A DNA stretch of 64,000 nucleotides from Bugula neritina (GCA_964035545.1 OZ037767.1:17076781-17140780), one strand, 5' to 3'. Positions 12,201-27,200 are shown, counted from the first letter of the stretch. Numbers and translations: made by a program. The notes: generated by a model not told the origin, from the sequence alone.

Positions 12201-15200
12201 ATAACTATTCATAGCTTTTCATAGCTTTTCACAGCTTTTCACAGCACTTCATAGCTTTTAGTAATTACAAACCAGAGTCGACGTATTTTGTAGTAAGCAG
12301 TAATTTGGTTACTGGAAAATCTTCAAACCATAAAATCAAAACATTATCTATATTGTACTGTCAGTCAAATTTATCTTCTCGTTAAATAATTTCCAAAAAC
12401 TCAATCAATAAGAATTTCATATGCTGTAAGCTAGTGTTAAATGTTGTGTACCAAATCAAAATTACAACTTGTAATAACAAATTGCTCAAGAAATAGAATT
12501 CCTAAAAATAAGTGGGCCTCAGGCTGGAGGCTTTCTACCTGATAATGGTAAAAGCTATACATCGCTATATTTATGTTTTTCAAAGTCAAAGTTGCCATTA
12601 ATTCAAATGTAAGGGATTTCTTAAGTTTTTCAATAAATCAAACTTTCTAAAATAAGTGCTAGGCTCTACTTCTCTCCAGCTCATAACAACCCAACAGTTG
12701 GAATGCTCCATGTTTTGGAGTATTAATAATCCAGTACTGAATGAACCCGCAATCTACAGTACATCTGAAGATAGCAGGAGAGTACAAGCAGGTATTCCTT
12801 ATCACTACAGTGCACTTCAATTTACCAATATCAAACTGTATAGGGCCAAAATTCTTAATCATTAAAACTTTGAATGGCAATTACAGAGATAACTTTCAAA
12901 TTTTGACCCATCAATAAATAAAATCAAAAAGTTTGAATCTGAAATTGACAATTTAATTAAATTCAACCAGATTTAGTTTGAATTTGGCCAAAAATTAACA
13001 TTTATAATCTTAAATTCAAGCCATGTTCAACATTAGGAAAAAAAATGTACGAGCAGAGCTTTAGATCTTGGGACAAAATGTAGGTGTCCATGAGGCAATT
13101 GCATTATTGAAGCTCTTGTTATAGTTATAGCTAGTAACACCACACTGGTTCCATCACAGAAATGTTAGCTAAATACACAGACCAATACTAACTATTTTTG
13201 ATAATATAAACTTTTATGAAGTATAATTGGATCCATGCACAAAAGTGTGAAAGTGAACATATGCAGCGTAGAACTTCTCAAAGCTGAGAGCTTGCTGCTT
13301 CAGCAAAATCTGCTTTAATGTATATATGAATAGCCTTTAAATATGCACATAGATTATAGCTCCCTGCAATAATTGGATGGTTAGAAGTGTTTGAAATTGT
13401 TTTTCAGACTCGCTTAAAAGATATCTAGGACATTATGGCTGGTAAAGTGTGGCTGCAAACCAACATATTGAACTCAGTTGACAGCTGAGAAATATTGTAG
13501 CCTAAGGGCTTAAGCCAACGTGTTCCCGTAACAATTTGTACCCACCATCATCAACCACTCTAGCCACACCCTCCACCGCTGGGATGAGCTTAGCCAACTG
13601 ACAGGCTGTGGACATGTGAAAAAATGTATTAGCCTATAGTAGAAGCATGATAAATAGATGCTTACTAGAGCTATTGAGATGAGATACACTAAAGGAAGAA
13701 GTGCACGAGGTATGGCTTAATGGTGCGTTGAATGTGATAGTAGAGAGCTCTGTGTGGTGGTATGCCAAGGGTGTGGCGTATATGTCTGTGTACAGCATAT
13801 ATAAGGGCAAGCAGGTCAGGAGGGTAGCTCTGTGAATAGAGGATTCTGCTGAAGTGCAGAGCTGTTGGAAACTAACCAGCTAAGACAACCACCGCTGCTT
13901 ACAAAAAGAGAAAACAAACATTTCTGCTATGCAATTAAAATAAACAACAGAAGAAAAAAAAGTAGCATTTTTTAATCGTAATGCATTAATAGGTGCAACC
14001 TATTTTTAAAATGGAATGAATGCAAGCTGCTGGAAAGTCTGGAAACACCGTTGAATCTAACAATATCCACTTCACAAACATGGAAGACAAACACCAGGGA
14101 TTGCTCAGTCGGATTTTAATTATTCTCATTTATTTCTTGCTAAATGGAGAAGTTGCAGAAAGTGGTATGGTGCTTCCTAAGAACAACTGCTTTCGAGTAA
14201 GTAACTATAATACTTGCCATATAACCTAACAACATTTTACGGCATTGTTAAAATATCAAAAAACCTAATTTGATACATTAAAGTATTTTGTTATATAAAA
14301 ATATAAAGCAATTTAACCCATAAATCTTTATCAAACTTAACTTTGAGACAAGTTTTGCATAATTGCATCAACATCAGTTATCAATGCACTTCTATACAAC
14401 TTGAATTTTACGATAAATTTGTAATTGGTGCATGAAAACACGCAGTGCTATTCAACTAAATCAGTGAACATTTAGGAGGCAAAGACCAGCCATTGTAGTG
14501 GAAATAGTTACCAAAGGTAAATATCTAGGCAAGTCAATTTATAGCAAACTTATTTTATTTATTATAGTTGCCATTATTTTAACTAATTTTCAATCATTTT
14601 GAATCTATAAAAAAATTTTCAAGCTAAAGCATGATGAGACTTAAATAGATTGGCAGCTATTTACATATTTTGAAAGCTGCTTATAAGCCTTTATTTTTAA
14701 GAAGCATAAAATAACTAGTTTATTGTTTTCATAGATATTAAAAAATGCAGCCTAAAGGGATTTCTCAGCCAAAAAATAATTCTGCCGAGTCTATGAATCA
14801 ATATTGAATATGTTTGTTTACATTTCAATCACCAGGTTGGTTTTTCCCAGGCTTAACTTCAACGGGCATCAAAAACTGGGAACTTTATAGTGGAAAGCCC
14901 AGTAGCATGGCTGTTGTTCAAATGACCTTGAACTAAATAGTGAAGAAGTCTTTTTCTAGTCATGTTAAAAAAATAAAACGCTTTTTCAAAGCTAAACTCC
15001 TAAAGTATAGAAATACAAAAAGTTAGACTAGATTCTAGAAGAAAGTAAAATCAAACTAATGTTATAGGTTGGAATATTAAACATAGTCTATTTGACATGA
15101 AAATTGTTTACTTTTTGCATTATTTCAAATAAGTAATGTGCGATTATGTAACGTACTATTAACTGCTTAATCACTATTCTACCAAAAAAAAGTAAAAAAC

Positions 15201-18200
15201 AATGAATCCGTTAAAAATGTATGACACTAAGTAATGGGCTGTTAGGAGCAAATCTCTACTAAGGTTTGTGCATTGCAATTTGTAATTGATTAGACTTTAG
15301 AAGTTATCTGTTGATGCTTTATATGCAAAAAATTATTCAAAAAATCAAATTAGCAAAAAAATATATTTTGATCAACAAATGCAGTTTTATAATTCAGAAA
15401 TTAATCAAGTTATTCAATGACTTCTCTCGGTCAAACATGCCAACCTAATTATGTTAATAACACTTCCATGAGACGCAAAGTATACCATTGCGTTTCAACA
15501 CCAAGGAGATCTAGGCTTTGAAACCATCTTTATAGCCTCTATTTAGGGATTCATTAAAATACCTGTGCTATGGAAATTGCTATTTTTCCCTACAGTAAAA
15601 TTAATATTCACTACTATTAACGGAAAACTGCCTATCTGCAACACAGATGATGTTACTTTTCACGTCTCTATTTATAAGGCAATAGGAAGTCATGGATTGT
15701 CAAAAAATATTGTGAAAGTGGTAAATATAGGACAAGCTTGTAAGTACAGAAACTGAGTTTATACGCCGTATATTATAGTAAGAAATTTTCTGAACCAATT
15801 ATTCATATCATGATTCAGCATCTTTAGTCTCATTAGTTCTTTAAAGCGATACTATTTAGGAACTGAAACATCGGGTTTTGTTATTTAGCAAAAGCAGAGT
15901 ACTAAATTGACATTTATGAAAGTGGGCATACCTATTCAAAACCAAATTACTCTCAACAGGAAACTCAAGGCTGTGTTTGTCGCATTGCTTATGATAAAAG
16001 GGCAGAGGATTAATTTCGAAATGTATTGTTTCAGCTTATTTGTGCCTGCATCTATTACATCTTCTTCCCAAGTGAACGCAAGATGGCAGCTTTATTTCTG
16101 TAACTTCTACACTTTGCTTAATTCTTTTCTTCTCTCCTTTACCTACGATATCTTGCTGACTGTTTCCCTTCACCGTGCTCAATGTGCTGTCGCTACCTTT
16201 GTAGACATTGCGTGTTCGTCCTGTCGCTGCTCGTACAACCGCCCCTCCCAGTTCTGCTGACTCTAGCGACGAGGGAAGCACAAGTTGTGTTGCGGGCACA
16301 CTGCTGTGTCCCGAGGAACTGCTCAGGGAAGGTGGTAGAGATGCTCAGTCTATCAGGGTTGGTATCCATGCAACAGCTTCCATAATGTGGCCAACATACA
16401 ACACTTCCATCAAAATATATGTTAATAGCTGTAGGTTTCAATAATAGAAGAAAAAAATTTTCATGAAATTCTGGTCACCGCTTCTTCATCCAATAAATTT
16501 TATCAGGTTTTCCATGTGATAAATAATATTGTAGCTGCAGATAGGCAGACTGCTCGATGCATTCCTACGAGGGAACACTTCACCACACAAAATTTTTTAA
16601 CAATAACAGTTTAATAATACAAGGTTATTTTAATGACTGGAGCACATATTTTAAAGTTTATCATAAATTTTAGTGACAGTTACTACAAAACAGATGTTGC
16701 TAAACCTTGCTTTCACTTTGAGCATAATTTATAGGTCCAGTTATGGTTGACAATATAATGAGGTGAATATTTCAAAGCTTTTTATTATTAAATGACGGAC
16801 AATTAATGTTTAATAGACTTTCTTCAGAACTTCAAAAGTGAATAACAGAGAAAAACAGGTTTAACCACCATATAAATCATAGAAGAAAGTTTACATAAAT
16901 TCTCTGGGTGAAATATGTTTTATGATGTAAGCAATATAGCAATATAACTTTATAACTTTGTTTTAGAGCCCAAAATAGCAATATTCATTTAGAACTGTGT
17001 TACCGAGACCAAAATAAAAGTAATAATGTATAACTGTGTTATAGAGACCAAGAGCACCGAATGAAGTTGTCTACTTTATTGCTGATGATGTAAATTCATG
17101 CATATACTGGAGATGCCTGACTTCCATCACAGCTGTAAGAATGCGGTGTGCCCCTGGCTCAAAAGTACCGGACAATTACGTAGGCGGGTCTGGAAACCCC
17201 TGCACTGTAAGATACTTTGAGTCAGCCAGCAAAGCTTGCACAAAGAAATCTTCAACAACTGAAAGTGTTACGACCAGAGTATGTTGATCTCTAAACATAA
17301 AGTGCAATTTCATTCTCTGGAAAAACCAAAAACTCACTTATCACAACATATACGTAAAAATTATTAAGTATTGAAAACTTTTGATTAACCTATAGAATTC
17401 ACTTGTCTCTTGCAGGCAACACCGATTTTACCGACACTTTCAGGAGGTATAGTTGTACCAACAGAGATTCCTGGTCCTGTGACTCGACCTCCGTTCACAA
17501 CAAACTCTGTGGGTAATGCTGCAGATGCAGCTGACACTTCATCTGAACCAATCACAGAGCGCTCACGTTTAACACTGTTATTACCTCGAAGAAATCGGGG
17601 TAGATCCCCACTCTCTTTAATAAGCCCACCAACAACCACTGTTCAACCAACCACGAAACCTCCAGAAGTGCTAGATCTACGAGTAGCAAGTGTACCAACT
17701 ATTTCTCCATCTGCAGGACAGCCAAGGTCGTCTGCAGGACAGCCAAGGTCCGGGTTAGCAAATATTCTGCCCACACCGCCAAATAATAACCAAGCATCAA
17801 GAACCAACAATAATCGAGGCAGTTCAACTATAGCTTGAGGACCACTGGATATTGTAAAGGGATGCATCAGGTATGTGTTGATACTTCTAGTAAAGCCCAC
17901 CACAGACACTTACAATAAGTGTCATCTTAATAAAACATTCCAGACGGAAAAGTATTCCACCAAAGCAACAGCGTTTCATTTTGACAAATATGGTATGTGA
18001 ACAAAAACAGATCGGCCTTCTAACAATTATTGTGTTTTATTGATGTTTGATATATATATATATATACCCTGCACCTGCACCAGGTAACTATTAGGTAAAA
18101 TATGATGGATATTTTTCAAATTTCCACTCTACCAATTAATCATTCAGATATGTTATTTTAGTCAATTATGTCAAAGTCAATGTTGACACACAATAGATAT

Positions 18201-21200
18201 ATATTTTAGTCAATTATGTCAATGTTGGTGCACAATAGATATATGCACTGCACAAGATGGAGGGTTGAAATAATTAGTGATTTATATAATTTCCTCTATT
18301 CAGTAAATACATAAAAGGATAAAATTTGGCATTCAAACTTGGTTATAATAAATCACAGTATTGATCTTCATTGAGTGATTGAAAGGGGACAAAAATATGA
18401 ATAGAACCGGAAAATTCAACTAATTTCTACTGTCAAAGTAACTAATTTCTAGATACGTTACAAAATGGCCACATGGAATTGACAGCCTGGCATGTAAGCA
18501 ACGCTCAAAGCTATTATATGAGCTGAATATTATAGTCATAACTAAAGTAGGCAGGGACACTTCACCTGGAAATACAAATTTATGTGATTAATGGGCTTTT
18601 AAAACTCAAATTTTTTAGCTAACCAAAAATTTGTTATACAAAAATGCACAAATTGGAGCAACAAAAATAAAATGTTTCAAAACAGACTGATCTGTGATCG
18701 AGAAACTTGTGTCTACGAAACAAGAAAGGGTTAATTTTACATATTCCAGATTTTTGTGTAAAATGAAGCACCCAAATATTTTGTAAAAACACCAAAATAT
18801 TTTGTAAAAAAACACCAAAATTGGATAAGACAGTTTATTAAATTATACAGCATTGACTGTGAACAGAATTGTAGATGCACTCATTTAGTTAGATATTCTT
18901 AGAAAATAAATTCATATCCATAAGGAGTACGCATGTGGATGAATAATGAATGAATAATGGGATTGAGTACATGCTTGGTAGAGTTGGTAGTGGCAGTGCC
19001 CCTCAAATACTAATTAAAGTATAATATATTTAGATCCAAGGTGTAAATACAATGTAGATGCCTGATTCATTAGGAGTGTTAGCTGTTCATGTCACTGCAA
19101 ACTACTCAACACATAGGGGGGTGTCATAGCTTGAACAGAGCAATGGATAAGAGGACATTTACGGATTTATTAATAGCTTTACCTGTACATTTACTACTAT
19201 AATAATTATGTCGAGCAAGGTCACTAGACTCATATCATAAACTAGAACAATGGAACTTGAAAATATCTCTTTTTGATCTCAGAGTGCAGGAATTATCAAT
19301 AATTCTAATAAAATTTTTGAAGCATGCATTTGTTGAGGTGAAGGAATTTTGTGATGGAGAAGGTTCTTGATCGCATTCGGATATATACTTTACTGCCTAC
19401 GGTACCTTGTCTGGGTTGCAGAAACTCAATTAGTAGAACTTAGTACAAATAATATTAATAATAGAAATGAAATGTGTTGTAATAGTTTGCCCCCATTGTC
19501 TTTACCTCGGTTCATTGTTACAAATAATTGTGAATGATGCCAATCTACTGCGAGTACGCTTACCACGTAGTGTAGATTTACTAATAGTATCGTGGTTGTG
19601 GCTTTTTTAAAGTTAGCTTCAAAACGATCATTAATTATTATTTTTGATTGTATTGCAAATAAATTTATTGCTCAGTCCAAGTAGACAATGGCAGGAAAAG
19701 CATCTGGCAGACAAAGGGAAAATATGATGGCAGTTCTAATATCTGACATAAAAGTAAAATATTGCTTGGTGTTAATTATAGATGGGGTGTAGTTATTAGT
19801 AGTAGGCATTAGATTTCACACCAACTTCTTTGATGTGAAACATTGGTAGAGGAATTCAATAATATACAGGAAATTATTGAGGAAATAAGCTAATTACATA
19901 AAATACTGCTTGCATAGTTTTATGTAACTTTATGAATTATCATTTTCAAATAATGAACCTGTTGCCATTTGTTAGAATACTGGTTTGCAACACTTCCTGA
20001 TTTGAAGCTTCTTAGACGATTCTTTTTTCTAAATTTATGGGTGTTTATATAACTTAAATTATACTCATTATTCAAGCAGTATTATACGACTTGTAAGGTA
20101 CGCAGGGGTTTTATGCAAATGAATGATTGGACGTTATGAAGACAGAATGTGTGTGTGAGCACTGGACTTTCAAATATTGCTAAAAATAGTAAAAAGGAAA
20201 TTAATTTAAACTTGATGTTAAATATGGGTTAATCAAAAAACATCATTTGTTATTGATTAGGTATCATTATTAGATTCATACACCTCTCTTTATTGCTGCG
20301 TTCTATATAACTAAGTAGGCTTTACATCCTAAAACTACATTAATCTTGTAGGTCCATTACGAAGAGAAACACTGAATCTAGAAGATGCAGAGTAATTACC
20401 TTATACCCTATGCTTGTATTAAACACAGATCATTCCTTAGGTGAACTTGGAGGAATATTTCCACAGGAGACAATCCTAATTTTAAAAACTTGGAGCAGCT
20501 ACTAAGCTAAAAATGTGTAAATCAGTAGCAGGCTGAGTACCACCAATAACAACATATTGTAATACTCGCTGGTAAAGATATTAGTTTGACAGTATTTTTC
20601 TTCAATTTAGTACGAAAGCTTTTACAATTCTTACAAGTACTATTTTCAATAGGATTTTATTGGAATGCAACCTATTTTTTTAGTCTCAGTTATAGATATT
20701 TATTAATATTACTCATAGTATTAGACATTGCAATTTGTCAATTACTGGTAATACTACTGTTTGGTCACCTTTCTCAAGCTGCTGACAAGGTTAGACAGAG
20801 TATGTATTTTTAGGATGGTTATTTTAAACAAATTTATTTCATCAGCATGTTGAAATTATCAAGCATAATTTAATAAAAAAACATGACTGGGAATTTAAAA
20901 GTTTATTACCGACAGAATTATGTTGTCGAAACCTTTTTCATTAACAAAACTGTAGCAGCAGGGAAACTAGCTGTTGCTCATTCAATAATTTGTTCAAATG
21001 TGTTTTATTAAGGATTCAATGTAAGATTAGTAACAGTATTTGCAGAAACAATACATAAAACCAAAAGTCTGAAGCAAAATATAAACTTTGATAACATGTC
21101 AACTAGTGAAAACAAAATGGTTACAAGAATAAGCTTTGACTTGATATTCAATTCTTTACTACTTTCCAAAACAGAGTCGTTGTGTTTCAGCTACTCTCAC

Positions 21201-24200
21201 CTGTAGAGCAAGTTACAAATATATATTAACATGATACCATGAACTAATACATGTGCAGCTCCAGCCAAAACTTTGTGTGAGCATAATTTGCATTGCATTG
21301 AATTTTAAATTACCATAATTATTTTATATATACACTAGAGTAAGTATATCAGGTAAAGGTGTTGTATTCTGACCATGCAAATCTGCTGGTGGGAGAGAAA
21401 AAGTGAGAATATTTAATAGACTAGTAGGCCAATACTAGCAACCTTAAAGAATCTCTGACGTACTTCATTCATGCAGTATTAAAATATTCATATATATCTT
21501 AGCTACTATCGTTTTAGCATACAACCCTCAAACAGTAGGCTATGTGGATGATAGCTAAGCTATATATGAACAGTTTAATACTGCATAAACCAAGCGTGTC
21601 AGAGATTCTTAAGGTAGCGTGCACAAGGATTAGCTGTACAGAGTGTCTAGCTGTTCACAAAAACTTACTATAATTATTATAATATGTAGTTTTACTATTT
21701 AAGCATCTCATCTAATTGCTTTCAACAAAAAGGAAGAAACTTTCAGCATGAAATATAACGTTGCTGATTCTATAGATGCTGAAACAACATTTCTCATTTC
21801 TCTCAGAAAATATTATTCAGTATAATAACTCAATTCAAAGAAACATGTACGTACCTTGCCAGCTGTTAACAGATCTCACTTCTGACTTTTGTCATCATTC
21901 AGAACTTAGAGGATAGCGATTATTTTAATTATTAAAACTGCAAGTCTTAGCAAAGCGCTGTTCGATTGAATTCAAAGTGAGGTAATGCACAAGCTAGAGA
22001 TTGCACGAGTGAGGTATGGCACGAGTGAGGTATGGCACGAGTGAGGTATTGCACGAGTGAAGTATTGCACGAGACCGCAGCTGTAGCTAGCATGCTAGTG
22101 GCGCGCCTACAATTCACACACCTACACAGTACGTTCTCCGCCTACATTGACACGGTATTGTGTAGTAACAAACAATATTGGCAACAGATAGTCCCGCATG
22201 CTACATGGAAAAGCATGGCAGTTGGAGTGTTTGGGATGGTATGGCGGTAACTCCCATTTGGGCTGGTGGGGCGGGTGTACAGTTACACAGCTTACAAGAA
22301 GAGCAGTAAGTAAACCTACCTTCTAGAAGGAGCCACGAGGTACCGATAGGAAGACGGCTAGTGATGCCCTGTCTAGCATAGATGTTAGCCTTAGAATCCA
22401 CTGCCCACACCATATCGCTCTCATTGTTAACATACACAGCACTGAAGTTACAGTTACATCCCTGCAGAAATCAAAGGGCTGTGCATTGTGGGATATATCT
22501 GTAGTACTCAAAGGGTGATTTTGAAATCTTTTTTTAATGAGTTTAAGTACATTATGCTTATATTACACAATATGGAAGCATTACTTTTAATGCAGAATTA
22601 GAAAGAAAACCTAGGGCCAACGTAAATCAACGTCAGTTTAGTTGGTAAAAGCAATCGAACTAACTTTAAACTCATTGGGGAGAAAGCTAACCAGCAAGAG
22701 AAAGTAATGGAGCTAATTGGTGGCATTGTGGGTACAGAGAGTAGTTTACATGGCTATCTATATCTACACATTTATAACTGCTATATAGCTTGTTAAGAGG
22801 ATTAGCTAGAGTAATTCCCTACAAACACAGATAAATGTACATTGTACCAACTGGTCTCAACAATACACGGACATCAAAGCTTCACAACCAGCAATTAATA
22901 CTAAACTTTCTCTCCATTATAAGGTAAGAGCATGAGAGGCAACTCCTTATAGTCTGTGTATTACAGACTATACAACTGGCAGGTAAGAAATCGAGGGGTA
23001 ATATAATACTATGCAGGTAACCAACATGTGGAAAGGCAACACAATTCAAAGATTGATTTGCTGGAAATTCCTGAGAGTAAATGAGTTAAAACTTCATCAA
23101 ACCTCAGGTTCTCTTATCACATAACCTCTCTCTCAATAAATATTTCAATCACCAAGGATTGGATTAAGAGATTTATTACTGGAACAGGAAATCAACATAC
23201 TTTGCACCATGTAGGACCTATGGCAGAGGAATATTCCAGAATATTATAGAACAGAATTGCACAATGATTATGTTATGCAAGCAGAATGACACTTTAGTGT
23301 CTCATTCTAGCTTCTCATTCCAATGTAGAATCTATTTTTACGACAAATTTACCTCTATACGTGATATGATGAGTAATAACAGGTAATCGATGTTATATTG
23401 CATGGGTTACTGACACCTCACAGCAAGTGTTTGATGTCAGGTGACCTTGAATGGGTTACTGACACCCCACAGTAAGTGGTTGATGTCAGGTGACATTGAA
23501 TGGGTTACTGACACCTCACAGCAAGTATTTGATGTCAGGTGACCTTGAATGGGTTACTGACACCCCACAGCAAGTGTTTGATGTCAGGTGACATTGAATG
23601 GGTTACTGACACCCCACAGCAAGTGGTTAGTGTCAGATACTGAGACCTAGCATTAACTATCAGTAAAAGAATTAAGGTTAATTTCTGTAGATTTTACTGC
23701 TATTCGTAAGCCCTGCATCCTGTACTATCCATGATGAATTACTGGTACTTGTGTGAGTAATTGATTTATTGGAATCATAAACTTTATTATATGATAGATA
23801 TAGAGCTATGTGATAGATATAGAGCTATGTGATAGATATAAAGCTATGTGTTAGATATAGAGCATACGTTAGAGTCGACTGGGATCCAGGCGGGACTCAT
23901 ATCAGTGCTGCTGTCGCGTCTTACATTGATGCCGAGAGACATGCGAACTGACCCAGTAGAGTCTGTGGCCCAGGCTGAGGTCTTGCCCACTGAGAGGTGC
24001 TTGATAGTACCTCTTCCTACAACAGTGTCACTGGAGATAGAGAGCAGAGGCTATAAGGAGAGAGCAGGGGGTATGAAGAAAGCGAGAGCAGAGGGTATGG
24101 AGAGATAGAGAGCAGAGGCTATGGAGGGATGCTGAGGGATTAAGGCTAACTTTACTGCAACAGACAGGTACCACAGGTGAGAGATAATAGATACAACATC

Positions 24201-27200
24201 ATAAAGAAAAATCTAAATTAAAAAATTTTCTAATTTTTCAAATGAGGATTAAATGTAGTCAGGAAAACTGAAGATTATAACTCAAGTGCACATTGTCTGA
24301 GTTGCCTTCTCTTTATTACATAATATTATTCTATTCTAATATTCTAGAGTAGAGAGTGAATAGTGAGAGTAGAGAGTGAATAGTGAGAGTAGAGAGTGAA
24401 TAGTGAGAGTAGAGAGTGAATAGTGAGAGTAGAGAGTGAATAGTGAGAGTAGAGAGTGAATAGTGAGAGTAGAGAGTGAATAGTGAGAGTAGAGAGTGAA
24501 TAGTGAGAGTAGAGAGTGAATAGTGAGAGTAGAGAGTGAATAGTGAGAGTAGAGAGTGAATAGTGAAACTCACCAAACATAAAAGTGTCGAGTCGTCGCC
24601 AAGTAATACCGAGTCGGACAGAGTCGATACTGGAGGTGTTGGTGTTGTAGAATACCGAGCCGTCCGACAGCAGTATCCATATCGAGAGAGAGCATGCTGC
24701 CAAATGAATGACTTTGCAGTCATCACTGTGTTGGATACAGAAAAAATAGTATACTTGTAATAAGTTTAAAGTCACTGTACACAGGTTTAGTATAGAAATA
24801 TTACGTAAACTTCTGCAATGATGTCAAGCTGGTATGCGGTTAATAGTTAGAATACTAATAGTCAGTCAACAGTTAGAATACTAATACTCAGTCAATAGTT
24901 AGAATACTAATACTCAGTCAATAGTTAGAATACTAATACTCAGTCAATAGTTAGAATACTAATACTCAGTCAATAGTTAGAATACTAATACTCAGTCAAC
25001 AGTTAGAATACTAATACTCAGTCAATAGTTAGAATACTAATACTCAGTCAATAGTTAGAATACTAATACTCAGTCAATAGTTAGAATACTAATACTCAGT
25101 CAATAGTTAGAATACTAATACTCAGTTAGAATACTAATACTCAGTCAGTAGTTAGAATACTAATACTCAGTCAATAGTTAAAATACTAATACTCAGTTAA
25201 TAGCTGGAGAGACAAGGTTACGGCTTACACCAAAGTATCTCACCTCACATCAGTGGGGAAGTTCACCCCCAACGCTACGCCCCTTCTGGTGTCGATGTAG
25301 AAAAGCTCTCCACTCTCATACAGAGCAAACACGCTGCCTTCGTCTACCGAACAGATGTCCTTCCATTTAGCTGTGGAGATGAACGCCGACAGGGATAGGG
25401 GCTCCCAACAGTACCCTGCCCATGTTTACAGAGACAGGAAAGTTAGAATCACAGGCTATCAGCACCGAGTCAAGTAGTCAACAGGAAACAGTAAATAGAA
25501 CCAGTTGCAGAAATGAATGAAGGGTCAAGAATAGAAGAAATCTAAACACACTTTGGCATTTTGGAAATTCAACTTGCGTTTGCTGTGAATATTGAAAAAC
25601 AGCAGTGAAAATATCTCATTTGTCTGAAATGATTTAAACCATCTCTAGATATATTACTTTTTTAAAAATAAATTCAGCCAAAATTATTCTATTTTTAACC
25701 CAGAGCAAATAGAGGTGAACAGCATCAGTATAGAATTAATTAAACTACATCAAACAACAGCTCAAAACACAACATGTTGACAATGTTTTATTCTGTAAAA
25801 TGGAGCTGTTAGCATTTAAAATGCTTTAATATGAATTACATAATTATCCCCAGTGCAATTTACACCTCAAATAGATTGGAGTTTTTAGTTCAAGGGAGAT
25901 AATTCTAAAAGCAATAGAAACAATTTTCTTTTAGGGCCAGCAATGTTTAGTTTCAGTGCACAGGCTGTGTGTAGTGGTGACTTTGCTTTAAGTGTTTCTA
26001 GACTTGAACAGAAACTACATTCAGCCTCTTTCCACAGAGAGCTGGAGGTAGTATTTATGGTGTATGAATACATGCCAGGAAACGCTTCAAGTATTAGTGC
26101 ACGTGTACCGATAGCGTGAGTTGAGCAGATTTCCACTTCCTGGTTAGACTGAGAGCACACAATAGCCACAAGGTCTTCAGACACAGCTATAAGTTGGTGA
26201 GGGTGAGCGCTAGCAACTGGCCACTTTCCCCGACTTGAGTTGAGGCTGTAGTTTGATGAAGGGTGTCTCTCGTAGTTCACCTGAAGTTACCATAGGAGTA
26301 GTAACTATAGCAGCAATAGGGGTAGGATGTATACTAGTAGTAGGGGTAGCATGTATACTAGTAGTAGGGGTAGCATGTATACTAGTAGTAGGGGTAGCAT
26401 GTATACTAGTAGTAGGGGTAGTAACTATGCTAGTAGTAGGAGTAGCATGTATACTACTAGTAGGGGTAGCATGTATACTAGTAGTAGGGGTAGCATGTAT
26501 ACTAGTAGTAGGGGTAGCATGTATACTAGTAGTAGGGGTAGCATGTATACTAGTAGTAGGGGTAGCATGTATACTAGTAGTAGGGGTAGCATGTATACTA
26601 GTAGTAGGGGTAGCATGTATACTAGTAGTAGGGGTAGCATGTATACTAGTAGTAGGGGTAGTAACTATGCTAGCAGACTTGGCACAGACCTGCCATATCT
26701 TATGAGAAGAGACTCCAGAACTGCCAACCACCACGTCTGTGATGCACCAGACGATGTCACTCCTGTCTATCACCCAGCAGACGCTGCCGTCTGCACCAAC
26801 GCTGATGTCGGAGATGTTGTTTGCTTCACCAATTTGCTGCCAGTTATCTGAAAGAGTCAGCACGACTTCAGAAATACAGAGAAGTATTGGAGCTGCCGCT
26901 AGTGTCAGCACGTATGTTGGAGCTGAAATTGTATCCATCTGTTGGCAGCTCATATCAACCATGACTGCAGCAGCACTTTAAAAGGTCAAGGATTAAAGAA
27001 CTATTGGCAGAATCTAAATTCTTTCCCACATGGGAGACATAACTCCCAAACTCTCACCACAAACACGGAGCTGCACCTTATACAATACCATGTAGTTGTT
27101 TATACTGCAACGGCTACTGCAATGTATACACACCTTTAGGAGAGCTAGCCTCAGCTACATGGTAGAATATCTCCCCGCTCTTAGAGAGGGCCCACGTAGC

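Noticed and set aside
16036-16441. Reverse-strand ORFs at 16.0-16.4 kb as additional TECPR2 exons
   Set aside because: TECPR2 exons 25 and 26 join in phase without them and match the family order; no tectonin motif is present.
19688-20395. Possible two-exon micro-gene (M-A-G-K-A-S-G-R-Q-R ... L-E-D-A-E)
   Set aside because: Weak donor, very short product and no homology recognised; noted only within the intron description.
24331-24775. ORFs of about 130-143 codons ending in S-L-F-T-L-Y-S repeats
   Set aside because: The first third of one frame is genuine TECPR2 exon 23; the remainder is the 20-bp minisatellite after the donor.
26210-26962. 250-codon reverse-strand ORF and long plus-strand ORFs of octapeptide repeats
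   Set aside because: It merges TECPR2 exon 20, a minisatellite intron and an out-of-frame part of exon 21. Homology and phase support splicing around the array.
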